Part shown: in pieces, positions 1 to 9,457 of the stretch
Numbering within the stretch: position 1 is the stretch's first letter
Layout of the letters: the number at the start of each line of letters is the position of its first letter
Assembly (NCBI GenBank): GCA_030674155.1
Contig: JASPKP010000806.1
Coordinates: 10,001 to 32,500, forward strand
DNA length: 22,500 bases
Origin: Stramonita haemastoma
Lineage: Eukaryota; Mollusca; Gastropoda; Neogastropoda; Muricidae
Direction: 5' to 3'
Program-made: the position numbers and the translations under genes
The notes under the pieces: model-generated
What the model was told of the DNA's origin: nothing
The model's input: the letters and a program-made list of their open reading frames with translations, nothing else
The model's database searches: none

Positions 1-1975
1 GTCGGAGACAATAGGAGAGGGTGTGGGCATACAGTGCGATGTGGTCCTGGTGCCTTGGGGTCTGTAACCGTGCAAAGGCGGGGGTGGGACGGGCCTGAAA
101 AGGGCTCTATGGGTCCCGTCATTGCCCCAAACCGCACCTTTTTCGGTAGGGGGTTGGGTATGCGTGCGCGCACGCGCGCACGCGCGCGCGCTGGTGTTTA
201 TCAGTGTGTTTGTTTGTGTGCGCGCATGTGGAGGGGACCCTTTACTTTGCTCTGGTGCATCATATGCTTGTATATTGTCATCTTTATTGGGCGCACTGCC
301 TGTTTTTTTTGCGTACGTTGCAACCGATTACCTTGCGAGAAACTAGCATTTTCAGCTCTTCAGGGCTGCGGTGTCGCCACAAGTCCGGCGCCACACGCGT
401 CGGAGATGGTAGGAGAGGAGGTGGGCATACAGTGCGATGTTGTCCTGGTGCCTTGGGGTCTGTAACCGTGCAAATGTGGGGGTAGGACGGGCCTGAAAAA
501 GGACTGTACGGGTCCCGTCTTTGCCCCAAACCGCACCTTTTTCGGCACGGGGTTGGGTATGCGAGCGCGCACATGCGCGCACGCTGGTGTTTGTCAGTGT
601 GTTTGTTTGTGTGCGTGTATGTGGAGGGGCCCTGCAATATGCTGTGGCGCATCATATGCCTGTATATTGTCATTATTATTGTGCGCCCTGCTTGGTTTTT
701 GTTGCGCACACTGCACCCGGTTACCTTGCGAAAAACTAGCATTCTCAGCTCTTAAGGGCTGCGGTGTCGCCACAAGTCCGGCGCCACACGCGTCGGAGAT
801 GGTAGGAGAGGGTGTGGGCATACAGTGTGATGTTGTCCTGGTGCCTTGGGGTCTGTAACCGTGCAAATGTGGGGTAGGACGGGCCTGAAAAGGGCTCTAC
901 GGTCCCGTCTTTGCCCCAAACAGCACCTTTTTCGGTAGGGGGATGGGTATGCGTGCGTGCATGTGCGCACGCTGGTGTTTGTCAGTGTGTTTGTTTGTGT
1001 GCGCGCATGTGGAGGTTCCCTGCACTTTGCTGTGGTGCATCAGATGCTTGAATATTGTCATTATTATTGTGCGCCCTACTTAGTTTTTCTTGCGCACACT
1101 GCTCCCGATTACCTTGCCAGAAACTAGCATTCTCAGCTCTTCAGGGCTGCGGTGTCGCCACAATCCGGCGCCACTCGCGTCGAAGAGGGTTGGAGAGGGT
1201 GAGGGCATACAGTGCGATGTTGTCCTGGTGCCTTGGGGTCTGTAACCGTGCAAAAGTTGAGGTCGGACGGGCCTGAAAAGGGCTCTATGGGTCCCGTCTT
1301 TGCCCCAAACAGCACCTTTTTCGGCAGGGCTGTGGGAATGCGTGCGCGCACGCACGTGCACGCTGGTGTTTGTCAGTGCGTTTGTTTGTGTGCGCGCATG
1401 TGGAGGGGACCCTGCACTTGTCTGTGGTGCATCATATGCCTGTATATTGTCATTATTATTGTGCGCCCTGCTTGGTTTCTTTTGCGAACACTGCACCCGA
1501 TTACCTTGCCAGAAACTAGCATTCTCAGCTCTTCAGGGCTGCGGTGTCGCCACAATCCGGCGCCAATCGCGTCGAAGACGGTAGGAGAGGGTGAGGGCAT
1601 ACAGTGCGATGTTGTCCTGGTGCCTTGGGGTCTGTAACCGTGCAAAAGTTGAGGTCGGACGGGCCTGAAAAGGGCTCTATGGGTCCCGTCTTTGCCCCAA
1701 ACCGCACATTTTTTGGCAGGGGGGTGGGTATGCGTGCGCGCAAGCGTGCGCGCGCTTGTGTTTGTTAGTGTGTTTGTTTTCGTTCGTGCATGTGGCATGG
1801 ACCCTGCATTGTGTTGTGGTGCATCATATGGCTGTATATTGTCATTGTCTATTTGCGCCCTGCTTGGTTTTCGTTGCTTACACTGCACCCGATTACCTTG
1901 CGAGAAACCGGCATTCTCAGCTCTTGAGGGCTGCGTGACGGCACAAGTCGTGCGCTCACGCATGGAAGATGATAG
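1..1975 (+). repeat. Satellite family A tandem array (~392 bp unit)
   Basis: About five direct tandem copies, opening inside a copy at the window edge. The anchor ACAGTGYGAT recurs at 31, 429, 822, 1209 and 1601, giving spacings of 398, 393, 387 and 392 bp. Each unit carries TGGTGCCTTGGGGTCTGTAA, a GCGC/GTGC-rich alternating tract followed by GCTGGTGTTTGTCAGTG, and CAGGGCTGCGGTGTCGCCAC. The last copy decays at about 1950-1975 (CTCACGCATGGAAGATGATAGG). Stop-free frames on both strands here repeat with the unit and show no protein-family features, so I call no genes. The unit is a diverged relative of family B further right, in the same orientation. Confidence 0.93.
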
Positions 1976-2100
1976 GATTTTGTTTTTTTCTTTTTTTATT
2001 TTATTTGATTCATTCTTTTATATCGAAGATAATGGATCAGCACTCTTGTGCTTTTTTTTACATCCAGTCCTGTGTGTATGCAGTTTTGTAAATGTCATAA
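1976..2100. other. AT-rich spacer between satellite families A and B
   Basis: This short T-rich stretch (TTTTTTTCTTTTTTTATTTT and similar) matches neither satellite consensus. It separates forward family A from inverted family B. It has no recognisable coding potential and no SINE or LINE motif. It may be the remnant of an insertion or a rearrangement joint. Confidence 0.6.
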
Positions 2101-2750
2101 AGATAATATCATACAATATGATGCACCATAAGAAAGTGTAGGGTTTCTGCCACACGCATAAACACAAAAAATCGCACACATATACACCAGCGACCGCACG
2201 CACGCGCGCAAGCGTACACACCCGCCCATGCATAAGCATAGGGCCCGTTTCCGAAAGATGTGACGAAAACGCTCGTTTCGGGCCCCTACCCCCCGCACTT
2301 TTGGACAGTTACAGAGCCCACGGCACCAAGAGCGTGCTGTGTAGTATGCAGACAGTCTTTCCAACCATTTTTCAGGTGTGTGGCACTGGAATTGTGACGA
2401 CGCCACCGCCCCGAAGAAGGCAACTCCCGCTTGCACATAGGCAACTTTGGCGGAAAGAAACATGGTACAGTGCAACAATTAATGACCCCTACAACACACA
2501 TCGAATGATAATATCATACAATATGATGCAGCATAAGAAAGTGTAGGGTCTCTGCCACACGCACAAACGCAAAAAATCGTACACATGCACCAGCGACGGG
2601 TGGGACGCGAACACCAGTACACACCCGCCCATCCATAAGTATAGGGCCCATTTCCGAAAGATGTGACGAAAACTCCAGTTTCGGGTACCTGACCCCGCAC
2701 TTTTGCACAGTTACAGAGTCCACGGCAGCAAGAGCGTGCTCTGCAGTATG
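2101..2750 (-). repeat. Satellite family B, inverted block (~1.6 copies)
   Basis: Read on the minus strand, this block aligns with family B: GCGTGTGGCAGA...ACCCTACACTTTCTTATG corresponds to the forward GCGTGTGGAGAAGACCCTGCAGATTGCCCTGG. Two starts, GATAATATCATACAATATGATG at 2102 and 2507, are 405 bp apart. The block is more diverged from the forward copies than those are from one another. It meets forward family B at about 2750 (CAGTATG then CACTGTACGCTGTTTCTTGG), a head-to-head inversion joint. Confidence 0.85.
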
Positions 2751-2885
2751 CACTGTACGCTGTTTCTTGGCGCATAACATGGCTATGTACAGGCAGGGTT
2801 GCCATCTTCGGGGCCGTGGTGTCGCAACAATCCCAATGCCACACACATAGGATATGGATGTAAAGTTTGTCTGCATAATGTAGAA

Positions 2886-5397
2886 GACGGTCTTGGTGCC
2901 GTGGGCTCTGGAAGCGCGGAAAAGTTGGGGCGGCAAGGGCCCGAAAACGGTGTTTGCGTCCCGTCTTTTGCAAATGCTTCTTTAGCCTTATTCATGGGAG
3001 GGTGGGTATGCATGCGCGCGTGCACGCGTTCGCTGGTGTTTGTGTGTGCAATTTTTTGTGTTTGGGCGTATGGAGAAGACCCTGCAGATTGCCCTGGTGC
3101 ATGATATTGTAGGATATTATGATTGGATGTGTGTTGTAGGGGTGGTTTTTGCGTACACTGTACCCCGTTTCTTGGCGACAAACTTGGCTTTGTACAGGCA
3201 GGGTTGCCATCTTCGGGGCCGTGGTGTCGCCACAATTCCAGTGCCACACACATGGGAAATGGTTGTCAAGTCTGTCTGCATAGTGTAGAAGATGGTCTTG
3301 GTGCCATGGGCTCTGTAAGCGAGGAAAAGTTCGGGCGGCAAGGACTCGAAAACGGCGTTTGCGTCCCGTCTTTTGCAAATGCTTCTTTAGCCTTATTCAT
3401 GAGAGGGTGGGTATGCATGCGCGTGCGCACGTTCGCTGGTGTTTGTGTGTGCGGTTTTTTGTGTTTGGGCGTGTGGAGAAGACCCTGCAGATAGCCCTGG
3501 TGCAAGATATTTTAGGATATTATGATTGGATGTGTGTTGTAGGGGTGGTTTTTGTGTACACTGTACCATGTTTCTTGGCGCCAAACTGGGCTATATACAA
3601 GAGGGGTTGCCATCTTCGGGGACGTAGTTTCGCAACAATTCCAGCGCCACACAGATGGGAAATGGTTGTAAAGTCTGCCTGCATAGTGTAGAAGACGGTC
3701 TTGGTGCCGTGGGCTCTGGAAGCGCGGAAAAGTTGGGGCGGCAAAGGCTGGAAAACGGCGTTTGCGTCCCGTCTTTTGCAAATGCTTCTTTAGCCTCATT
3801 CATGGGAGGGTGGGTATGCATGCGCGTGCTTGCGTCCGCTGGTGTTTGCGTGTGCGATTTTTTGTGTTTGGGCGTGTGGAGGAGACCCTTCAGATTGCCC
3901 TGGTGCATGATATTGTGGGATATTATTATTGGATGTGTGTCCTAGGGGTGGTTTTTGTGTACACTGTACCCTGTTTCTTGGCGCCAAACTTGGCTATGTA
4001 CAAACGAGGTTGCCATTTTCGGGGCCGTGGTGTCGCCACAATTCCAGTGCCACACACATGGGAAATGGTTGTCAAGTCTGTTTGCATAGTGTAGAAGACG
4101 GTCTTGGTGCCGTGGGCTCTGTAAGCGCAGAAAAGTTCGGGCGGCAAGAACCCGAAAACGGCGTTTGCGTCCCGTCTTTTGCAAATGCCTCTTTAGCCTT
4201 ATTCATGGGAGGGTGGGTATGCATGCGCGCGTTCGCACGTTCGCTGGTGTTTGTGTGTGCGTTTTTTTGTGTTTGGGCGTGTGGAGGAGACCCTGCAGAT
4301 TGCCCTGGTGCATGATATTGTAGGATATTATTAATGGATGTTTGTTGTAGGGGTGGTTTTTGCGTACACTGTACCATGTTTCTTAGCGCCAATGTTGGCT
4401 ATGTACAGGCGGGGTTGCCATCTTCGGGGCCGTGGTGTCGCCACAGTTCATGCATCACACACATGGGAAATAGTTGTAGTCTGTCTGAAAAGTGTAGAAG
4501 ACGGTCTTGGTGCCGTGGGCTCTGTAAGCGCGGAAAAGTTGGGGCGGCAAGGGCCCGAAAACGGTGTTTGCGTCCCGTCTTTTGCAAATGCTTCTTTTGC
4601 CTTATTCATGGGAGGGTGGGTATGCATGCGCGCGTGCACGCGTTCGCTGGTGTTTGTGTGTGCAATTTTTTGTGTTTGGGCGTATGGAGAAGACCCTGCA
4701 GATTGCCCTGGTGCATGATATTGTAGGATATTATGATTGGATGTGTGTTGTAGGGGTGGTTTTTGCGTACACTGTACCCCGTTTCTTGGCGACAAACTTG
4801 GCTTTGTACAGGCAGGGTTGCCATCTTCGGGGCCGTGGTGTCGCCACAATTCCAGTGCCACACACATGGGAAATGGTTGTCAAGTCTGTCTGCATAGTGT
4901 AGAAGATGGTCTTGGTGCCATGGGCTCTGTAAGCGAGGAAAAGTTCGGGCGGCAAGGACTCGAAAACGGCGTTTGCGTCCCGTCTTTTGCAAATGCTTCT
5001 TTAGCCTTATTCATGAGAGGGTGGGTATGCATGCGCGTGCGCACGTTCGCTGGTGTTTGTGTGTGCGGTTTTTTGTGTTTGGGCGTGTGGAGAAGACCCT
5101 GCAGATAGCCCTGGTGCAAGATATTTTAGGATATTATGATTGGATGTGTGTTGTAGGGGTGGTTTTTGTGTACACTGTACCATGTTTCTTGGCGCCAAAC
5201 TGGGCTATATACAAGAGGGGTTGCCATCTTCGGGGACGTAGTTTCGCAACAATTCCAGCGCCACACAGATGGGAAATGGTTGTAAAGTCTGCCTGCATAG
5301 TGTAGAAGACGGTCTTGGTGCCGTGGGCTCTGGAAGCGCGGAAAAGTTGGGGTGGCAAAGGCTGGAAAACGGCGTTTGCGTCCCGTCTTTTGCAAAT
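2886..5397 (+). repeat. Higher-order repeat of four monomers (1614 bp)
   Basis: Sequence from about 2886 recurs at about 4500, an offset of exactly 1614 bp (four monomers). The stretch 2990-3777 matches 4604-5391 almost base for base; one visible change is GGGGCGG near 3737 against GGGGTGG near 5351. Neighbouring monomers within a period differ clearly, for example GGCGTATGGAG against GGCGTGTGGAG and CAATTTTTTG against CGGTTTTTTG. The fourth monomer of the second period lies beyond the transposon at 11263 onward and matches 3780-4330, so the higher-order unit predates the insertion. Confidence 0.88.
5394..5397. repeat. Left target-site duplication (AAAT)
   Basis: Uninterrupted monomers read TTTTGCAAATGCTTC (for example 3774-3788). 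Here the array reads TTTTGCAAAT and then the transposon end; on the other side it restarts AAATGCTTC. The shared bases are AAAT. Because the terminal repeat is also flanked by T on the left and A on the right, a 2-bp AA duplication with TIRs one base longer (TCGAGGG) is formally possible. Confidence 0.8.
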
Positions 5398-5416
5398 CGA
5401 GGGCTGACTGCTAGAA
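5398..5416 (+). repeat. Left terminal inverted repeat (19 bp)
   Basis: CGAGGGCTGACTGCTAGAA is the perfect inverse of 11244-11262. The outermost 31 bp (5398-5428) can also fold on themselves: CGAG pairs with CTCG, and CTGACT (5404-5409) pairs with AGTCAG (5416-5421) around a GCTAGA loop. The right end lacks this second hairpin. Confidence 0.9.
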
Positions 5417-5425
5417 GTCAGTAAC
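5409..5425 (+). promoter_or_regulatory. Terminal 17-bp motif, left end (candidate transposase-binding site)
   Basis: TGCTAGAAGTCAGTAAC overlaps the left TIR. Close relatives occur at 5744-5760 (minus), 10978-10994 (minus) and 11235-11251 (minus), consensus roughly TGCTAKAASTYMGTAAC. Repeats of this kind near both ends are typical of transposase-binding sites. The binding role is inference. Confidence 0.6.
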
Positions 5426-5428
5426 TCG

Positions 5429-5860
5429 ATTTTTTTCAATTTTGAGATTTTATGCTCTTCTGATAGATTTCGACTCCCTCTCTCCGATGGCGATGTCAGA
5501 TTTTCGTTTTTAGTAAATTTGATTGAGTTATTAATTAAAACCTAAATCAATTATCTTATATCCCTGGTTCTTTTGACAGCAAAAAATACTTAAGTGAAGT
5601 TCCAGACTTATAGCTCGCTTTGTTTTACCGGGCAACAGACAAGTGTGGGTGCTAAATGTACGTATATTGCCATCATGACTTATAGCAGTGACAGAAAAGC
5701 TTGCATTTTCCTGGCAGAGTACTGCTAGAACTCAGATTCTGAAGTTACGGAGTTATAGCAAACAAGTTTTCTTGATGACTCATCTCTTCCCACAGGTCAA
5801 AACATAGCAAGTGCAAGATACCGACTTGTAGCAGGTAGCGTCGGCGGTCTGCTAGTGTAA
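5429..5860. other. Transposon 5' subterminal region with iterated TGCTA motifs
   Basis: This is non-coding. It contains TGCTAGAACTCAG at 5723-5735 facing GTTACGGAGTTATAGCA at 5744-5760, which makes a 38-bp imperfect palindrome. Weaker relatives are CTTATAGC near 5608, CTTATAGCAGTGACAG near 5679, CTTGTAGCAGG near 5823 and CTGCTAGTGTAAAC near 5850. I see no convincing TATA promoter. The iteration suggests several subterminal protein-binding sites. Confidence 0.55.
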
Positions 5861-5982
5861 ACTTGGTGTTGAGAGATGTGCATCTGGCACCTGTCCGGTT
5901 GGTACTATCAGCATTTCCAGCGTGGGAACGGCTCCTTAATTTCGTTCCCACTACTAGGGACGATTTTCTGGACACAGCAGTT

Positions 5983-6114
5983 TTCTTCCCATTTTGCGAT
6001 TTTCATTTGAAGAAGCAACACATTTTCTCAGTCGAATTATCCAGCCTTTGTTCTTCCCATTTTGTGATTTTCAATTGAAGAAGCAACACACTTTCCCAGT
6101 TGGATTTTCCAGCC
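5983..6114 (+). repeat. 68-bp tandem duplication in the transposon 5' region
   Basis: TTCTTCCCATTTTGCGATTT at 5983 recurs as TTCTTCCCATTTTGTGATTT at 6051. Both copies continue through GAAGAAGCAACACA to CCAGCC. The period is 68 bp with several substitutions. It lies in the stretch proposed as a 5' untranslated exon, and no protein function is suggested. Confidence 0.8.
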
Positions 6115-6165
6115 ATTTTTCATCGCATTTATCTCAAAAGGTAATGATGTTTTATTTTTCTGTCA

Positions 6166-6975
<810 letters not shown>

Positions 6976-6976
<1 letters not shown>

Positions 6977-6993
6977 CTCTCTCCTCTCTCTCA

Positions 6994-7065
<72 letters not shown>

Positions 7066-7066
7066 A
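6976..7066. repeat. (CT)n microsatellite, 3' side of the SINE
   Basis: About 90 bp of CT with interruptions (CTCCTCTCTCTCATCTCCTC at its start). Together with the 460-bp CT tract on the other side it brackets the SINE. Confidence 0.93.
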
Positions 7067-7104
7067 ATAATCTTATCTCTGTGCATGTATGTGTTCGTTT
7101 GTAA

Positions 7105-7199
7105 TACAAGCGACGTTTAAAAGTTACGCGCGCGTGCGCGTGCGCGTGCGTGTGTGCATGCGTTTGTGCGCGCATGTGTGTGTGTGTATGTGTGTGTGT

Positions 7200-7248
<49 letters not shown>

Positions 7249-7301
7249 TGTGTGTGTGTGTGGTGTGATACAAGCGATGTTATATAAGTTACGCATGTGG
7301 T

Positions 7302-7338
<37 letters not shown>
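7105..7338. repeat. (GT)n/(GC)n tract with a duplicated unique segment
   Basis: ATACAAGCGACGTTTAAAAG followed by TTACGC at 7105 recurs as ATACAAGCGATGTTATATAA then GTTACGC at 7268, 163 bp later. Each copy is followed by alternating GC/GT sequence: GCGCGCGTGCGCGTGCGCGT at 7127, long (GT)n at 7205-7262, and (GT)n at 7296-7338. A segment plus its microsatellite therefore seems to have been duplicated. The alternating purine-pyrimidine runs have Z-DNA potential. Confidence 0.85.
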
Positions 7339-7359
<21 letters not shown>

Positions 7360-7360
7360 G

Positions 7361-7439
<79 letters not shown>

Positions 7440-7440
7440 A
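7338..7440. repeat. (GA)n microsatellite, ~100 bp
   Basis: GA dinucleotides with one GGGGA and one AGGAG interruption. It lies in inverse complement to the (CT)n tracts at 6169 and 6976, so the strands could pair into a long hairpin. It ends next to two copies of TTATTTAAGTAAT (7441 and 7471). Confidence 0.95.
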
Positions 7441-7531
7441 TTATTTAAGTAATAGAGAGAGATAGTTTTATTATTTAAGTAATATGTTCATTGCTGATGC
7501 AACTGTGTTGTTGTTTACAGCCGCGGTGTCA

Positions 7532-9457
7532 ATGGCGGAAGGAGCTGACTATCAGCCGGAGGAGGCAGTGCTCCCCAGTGAGGACGAGGAGGAGGAGGAC
7601 GAGCCGTTGTCTGCTCTCAGACGCAAGTACAGGACTGAGTGTTCAAGTGATGATGAGCCGCTTATTAATAAAGTGAAACAATCAGCTGACAATGCACTAG
7701 ATGCAGTAAAACGTGCGAGCTTGGAAGAGGCTAAAAAGCGTCAAAAAGAGACAATGGCCCACCAAACCTCACTTGACAACCTCCTTGGATCAAATGGATA
7801 CGTTCGTGTTCCGATCAAAGCTGATGGCAATTGCTTTTTTGAAGCCGCAGTGACACACATCAAAGGCGCAACAGCGAGTGAACTACGGGCCAAGCTGTGT
7901 GATCTTCTCATGACAGAGAGGCAGCTGTTCATGGCATTTCTGGGGGCTGAGGCGCGTGGCATGGACAACACTGCCTACATCGATGCCATCGAGGATCTCC
8001 GGACTGAAGGCAGATGGTCCACAAGCATTGCCGATCTCTTGCCACTGGTCCTGGCAGAATGGACCAAAAGGCATGTGGAGATCTTCACAAGCCGGGGGTC
8101 TACACTCAATGTGGAGCCGATAAACAAGGACGCAGGAGAATTGACAAAACCCAATATCAGTCTTGCCCTGTTTCAATGCGACCCTCAACACTATGATGCC
8201 TGCATGTTCATTCTGCAGCCCACAGAGCAGTCCAGCTATGACTCAAGTGGTGTGACAGAGAATGACACCTTCCCTGACACTTCAGCAAGCCATGCATCTC
8301 CAGGGTCTCCTCAGCAGCATTCCACCCCAAGAAAGCAGGGCCTCTACAACACCCCACCAAAAAAGAAACTGTCAAGGAAACGTTCTGCCAACCCACAAAC
8401 GTGGAAAAAGAACGTTAGAAAGGCTCTGAAGCTGCAAGGTAAAGAACATGTAGCTCAGTCAGGAAAAACCATTCAGCAAAAGGAAATCCGCTCTGTTGAC
8501 TGCACCAAATGCAGGTTTGATTGTAAAAAAATTGAAAATGATGACCGCCAGGCAATTTTCGACGTTTTCTATGCCTTGCCATCCTATGACAGACAAAAGC
8601 AGTTTGTATGCTCAAATATTACTGAACAAGAGAGCAAGACCATACTCGGCAAGGACAAGTGCCCATTACCCAAGAAACGCAGCGTAGCCAGAGCCTTTCA
8701 CTTCACCATCAATGGCAGCAGGATCAGGGTGTGCAAGAAGCTTTTTCTTGCAACCCTGGATGTTGGAGAGGGCTATGTCAACCATGCCATGGCCAACAGC
8801 GACATGGGCACCTTTACAGGAGGTGATGGACGAGGAAAACACCCAGCTCACAACAGGACACAGACAGCTGCGGTGGAAGACGTACGAGAGCACATCCGAT
8901 CCTTCCCCTGTGTTGAGAGTCACTACACCAGAAAGGACACCAGGAGACAGTACCTTGACCCTGCTCTCACCGTCACCAAGATGTACCATCTGTACAAGGA
9001 GAAATGCCAGGCTGAGGGAAACACTCCAGTGTCTTGCCGTAAATACAGAGATGTATTCAATTCAGATTTCAATTTGTCCTTCCACAAACCAAAGAAAGAT
9101 CAGTGCCTAGTGTGTGTGAACTATGCGGCAAAACTGAAAGAAGGCGTAACAGAAGATGAGGAAAAGGAATACCAGAGGCACACCCAGATGAAACTAAGAG
9201 CAAGAGAGGAGAAGGCAAAAGACAAGGAGCTGGCCAAACAAGATTCATCCATCCATGTTGTTACCCTTGACCTTCAGGCTGTTCTACCAACCCCATGCGG
9301 CCTTGTGAGTCAATTGTACTACAAGCGAAAGCTCTCTGTGTACAATTTTACCGTGTATTCTCTGGCAGATGGAAAGGCAAACTGCTATGTTTGGGATGAG
9401 ACAAATGGAAAGAGGGGCTCAGTAGAAATTGCCTCTTGCCTTCTTCTCTACTTCTAG
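7532..9457 (+). CDS. OTU-domain transposase, N-terminal part up to the in-frame TAG
   Basis: A transposon-encoded protein. Residues here are numbered from the upstream ATG at 7484; I prefer ATG 7532 (Met17) because a splice acceptor (TTTACAG) ends at 7520. An acidic N-terminus carries two DEPL motifs (39-42, 57-60). An OTU-type cysteine protease follows: D114-G-N-C117 as the nucleophile loop and H236-Y as the catalytic His region, an isopeptidase fold that normally removes ubiquitin. A basic linker (PPKKKLSRKR, then a W-K-x-N-V-R-K segment) leads to a Cys cluster C-x2-C-x3-C, then VCKKLFLATL, GDGRGKHPAHN, ESHYTRKDTRRQYL and HKPKKDQCLVC, all in the order I associate with DUF7869-type transposase-like proteins. 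D596 in TLDLQAVLPTP is the candidate first catalytic Asp. The frame ends at TAG 9455-9457, but homology continues in the same frame. Confidence 0.85.
   Translation: MAEGADYQPEEAVLPSEDEEEEDEPLSALRRKYRTECSSDDEPLINKVKQSADNALDAVKRASLEEAKKRQKETMAHQTSLDNLLGSNGYVRVPIKADGNCFFEAAVTHIKGATASELRAKLCDLLMTERQLFMAFLGAEARGMDNTAYIDAIEDLRTEGRWSTSIADLLPLVLAEWTKRHVEIFTSRGSTLNVEPINKDAGELTKPNISLALFQCDPQHYDACMFILQPTEQSSYDSSGVTENDTFPDTSASHASPGSPQQHSTPRKQGLYNTPPKKKLSRKRSANPQTWKKNVRKALKLQGKEHVAQSGKTIQQKEIRSVDCTKCRFDCKKIENDDRQAIFDVFYALPSYDRQKQFVCSNITEQESKTILGKDKCPLPKKRSVARAFHFTINGSRIRVCKKLFLATLDVGEGYVNHAMANSDMGTFTGGDGRGKHPAHNRTQTAAVEDVREHIRSFPCVESHYTRKDTRRQYLDPALTVTKMYHLYKEKCQAEGNTPVSCRKYRDVFNSDFNLSFHKPKKDQCLVCVNYAAKLKEGVTEDEEKEYQRHTQMKLRAREEKAKDKELAKQDSSIHVVTLDLQAVLPTPCGLVSQLYYKRKLSVYNFTVYSLADGKANCYVWDETNGKRGSVEIASCLLLYF

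Larger units (their letters stand above)
2751..5397 (+). repeat. Satellite family B array, subfamily 1 (~403 bp unit)
   Basis: This forward tandem array has the anchor GAYGGTCTTGGTGCC at about 2886, 3290, 3693, 4097, 4500, 4904 and 5307, a 403-404 bp spacing. Unit landmarks in order are GGCGTTTGCGTCCCGTC, TTTTGCAAATGCTTCTTTAG, TTATTCATGGGAGGGTGGG, an alternating CATGCGCGCG tract, GCTGGTGTTTGTGTGTGCG, GCATGATATTGTAGGATATT, TTGCCATCTTCGGGGCCGTG and CAATTCCAGTGCCACACACA. The array is interrupted at 5397 by the transposon and resumes at 11263. Because 403 is not a multiple of three, long apparent frames cannot persist from copy to copy. Confidence 0.95.

Noticed and set aside
1373..1963. 196-residue minus-strand frame and many similar frames across the satellites
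   Set aside because: The frames repeat with the monomer, exist on both strands, and break in phase because the units are not multiples of three. They show no protein-family motifs.
4130..4160. CENP-B box-like GTTCGGGCGGCAAGAACCCG in satellite B
   Set aside because: It does not fit the spaced TTCG-A-CGGG consensus.
7532..8300. A host deubiquitinase gene (OTU domain alone)
   Set aside because: The frame continues into transposase motifs and the whole gene lies between matching TIRs with a target duplication.
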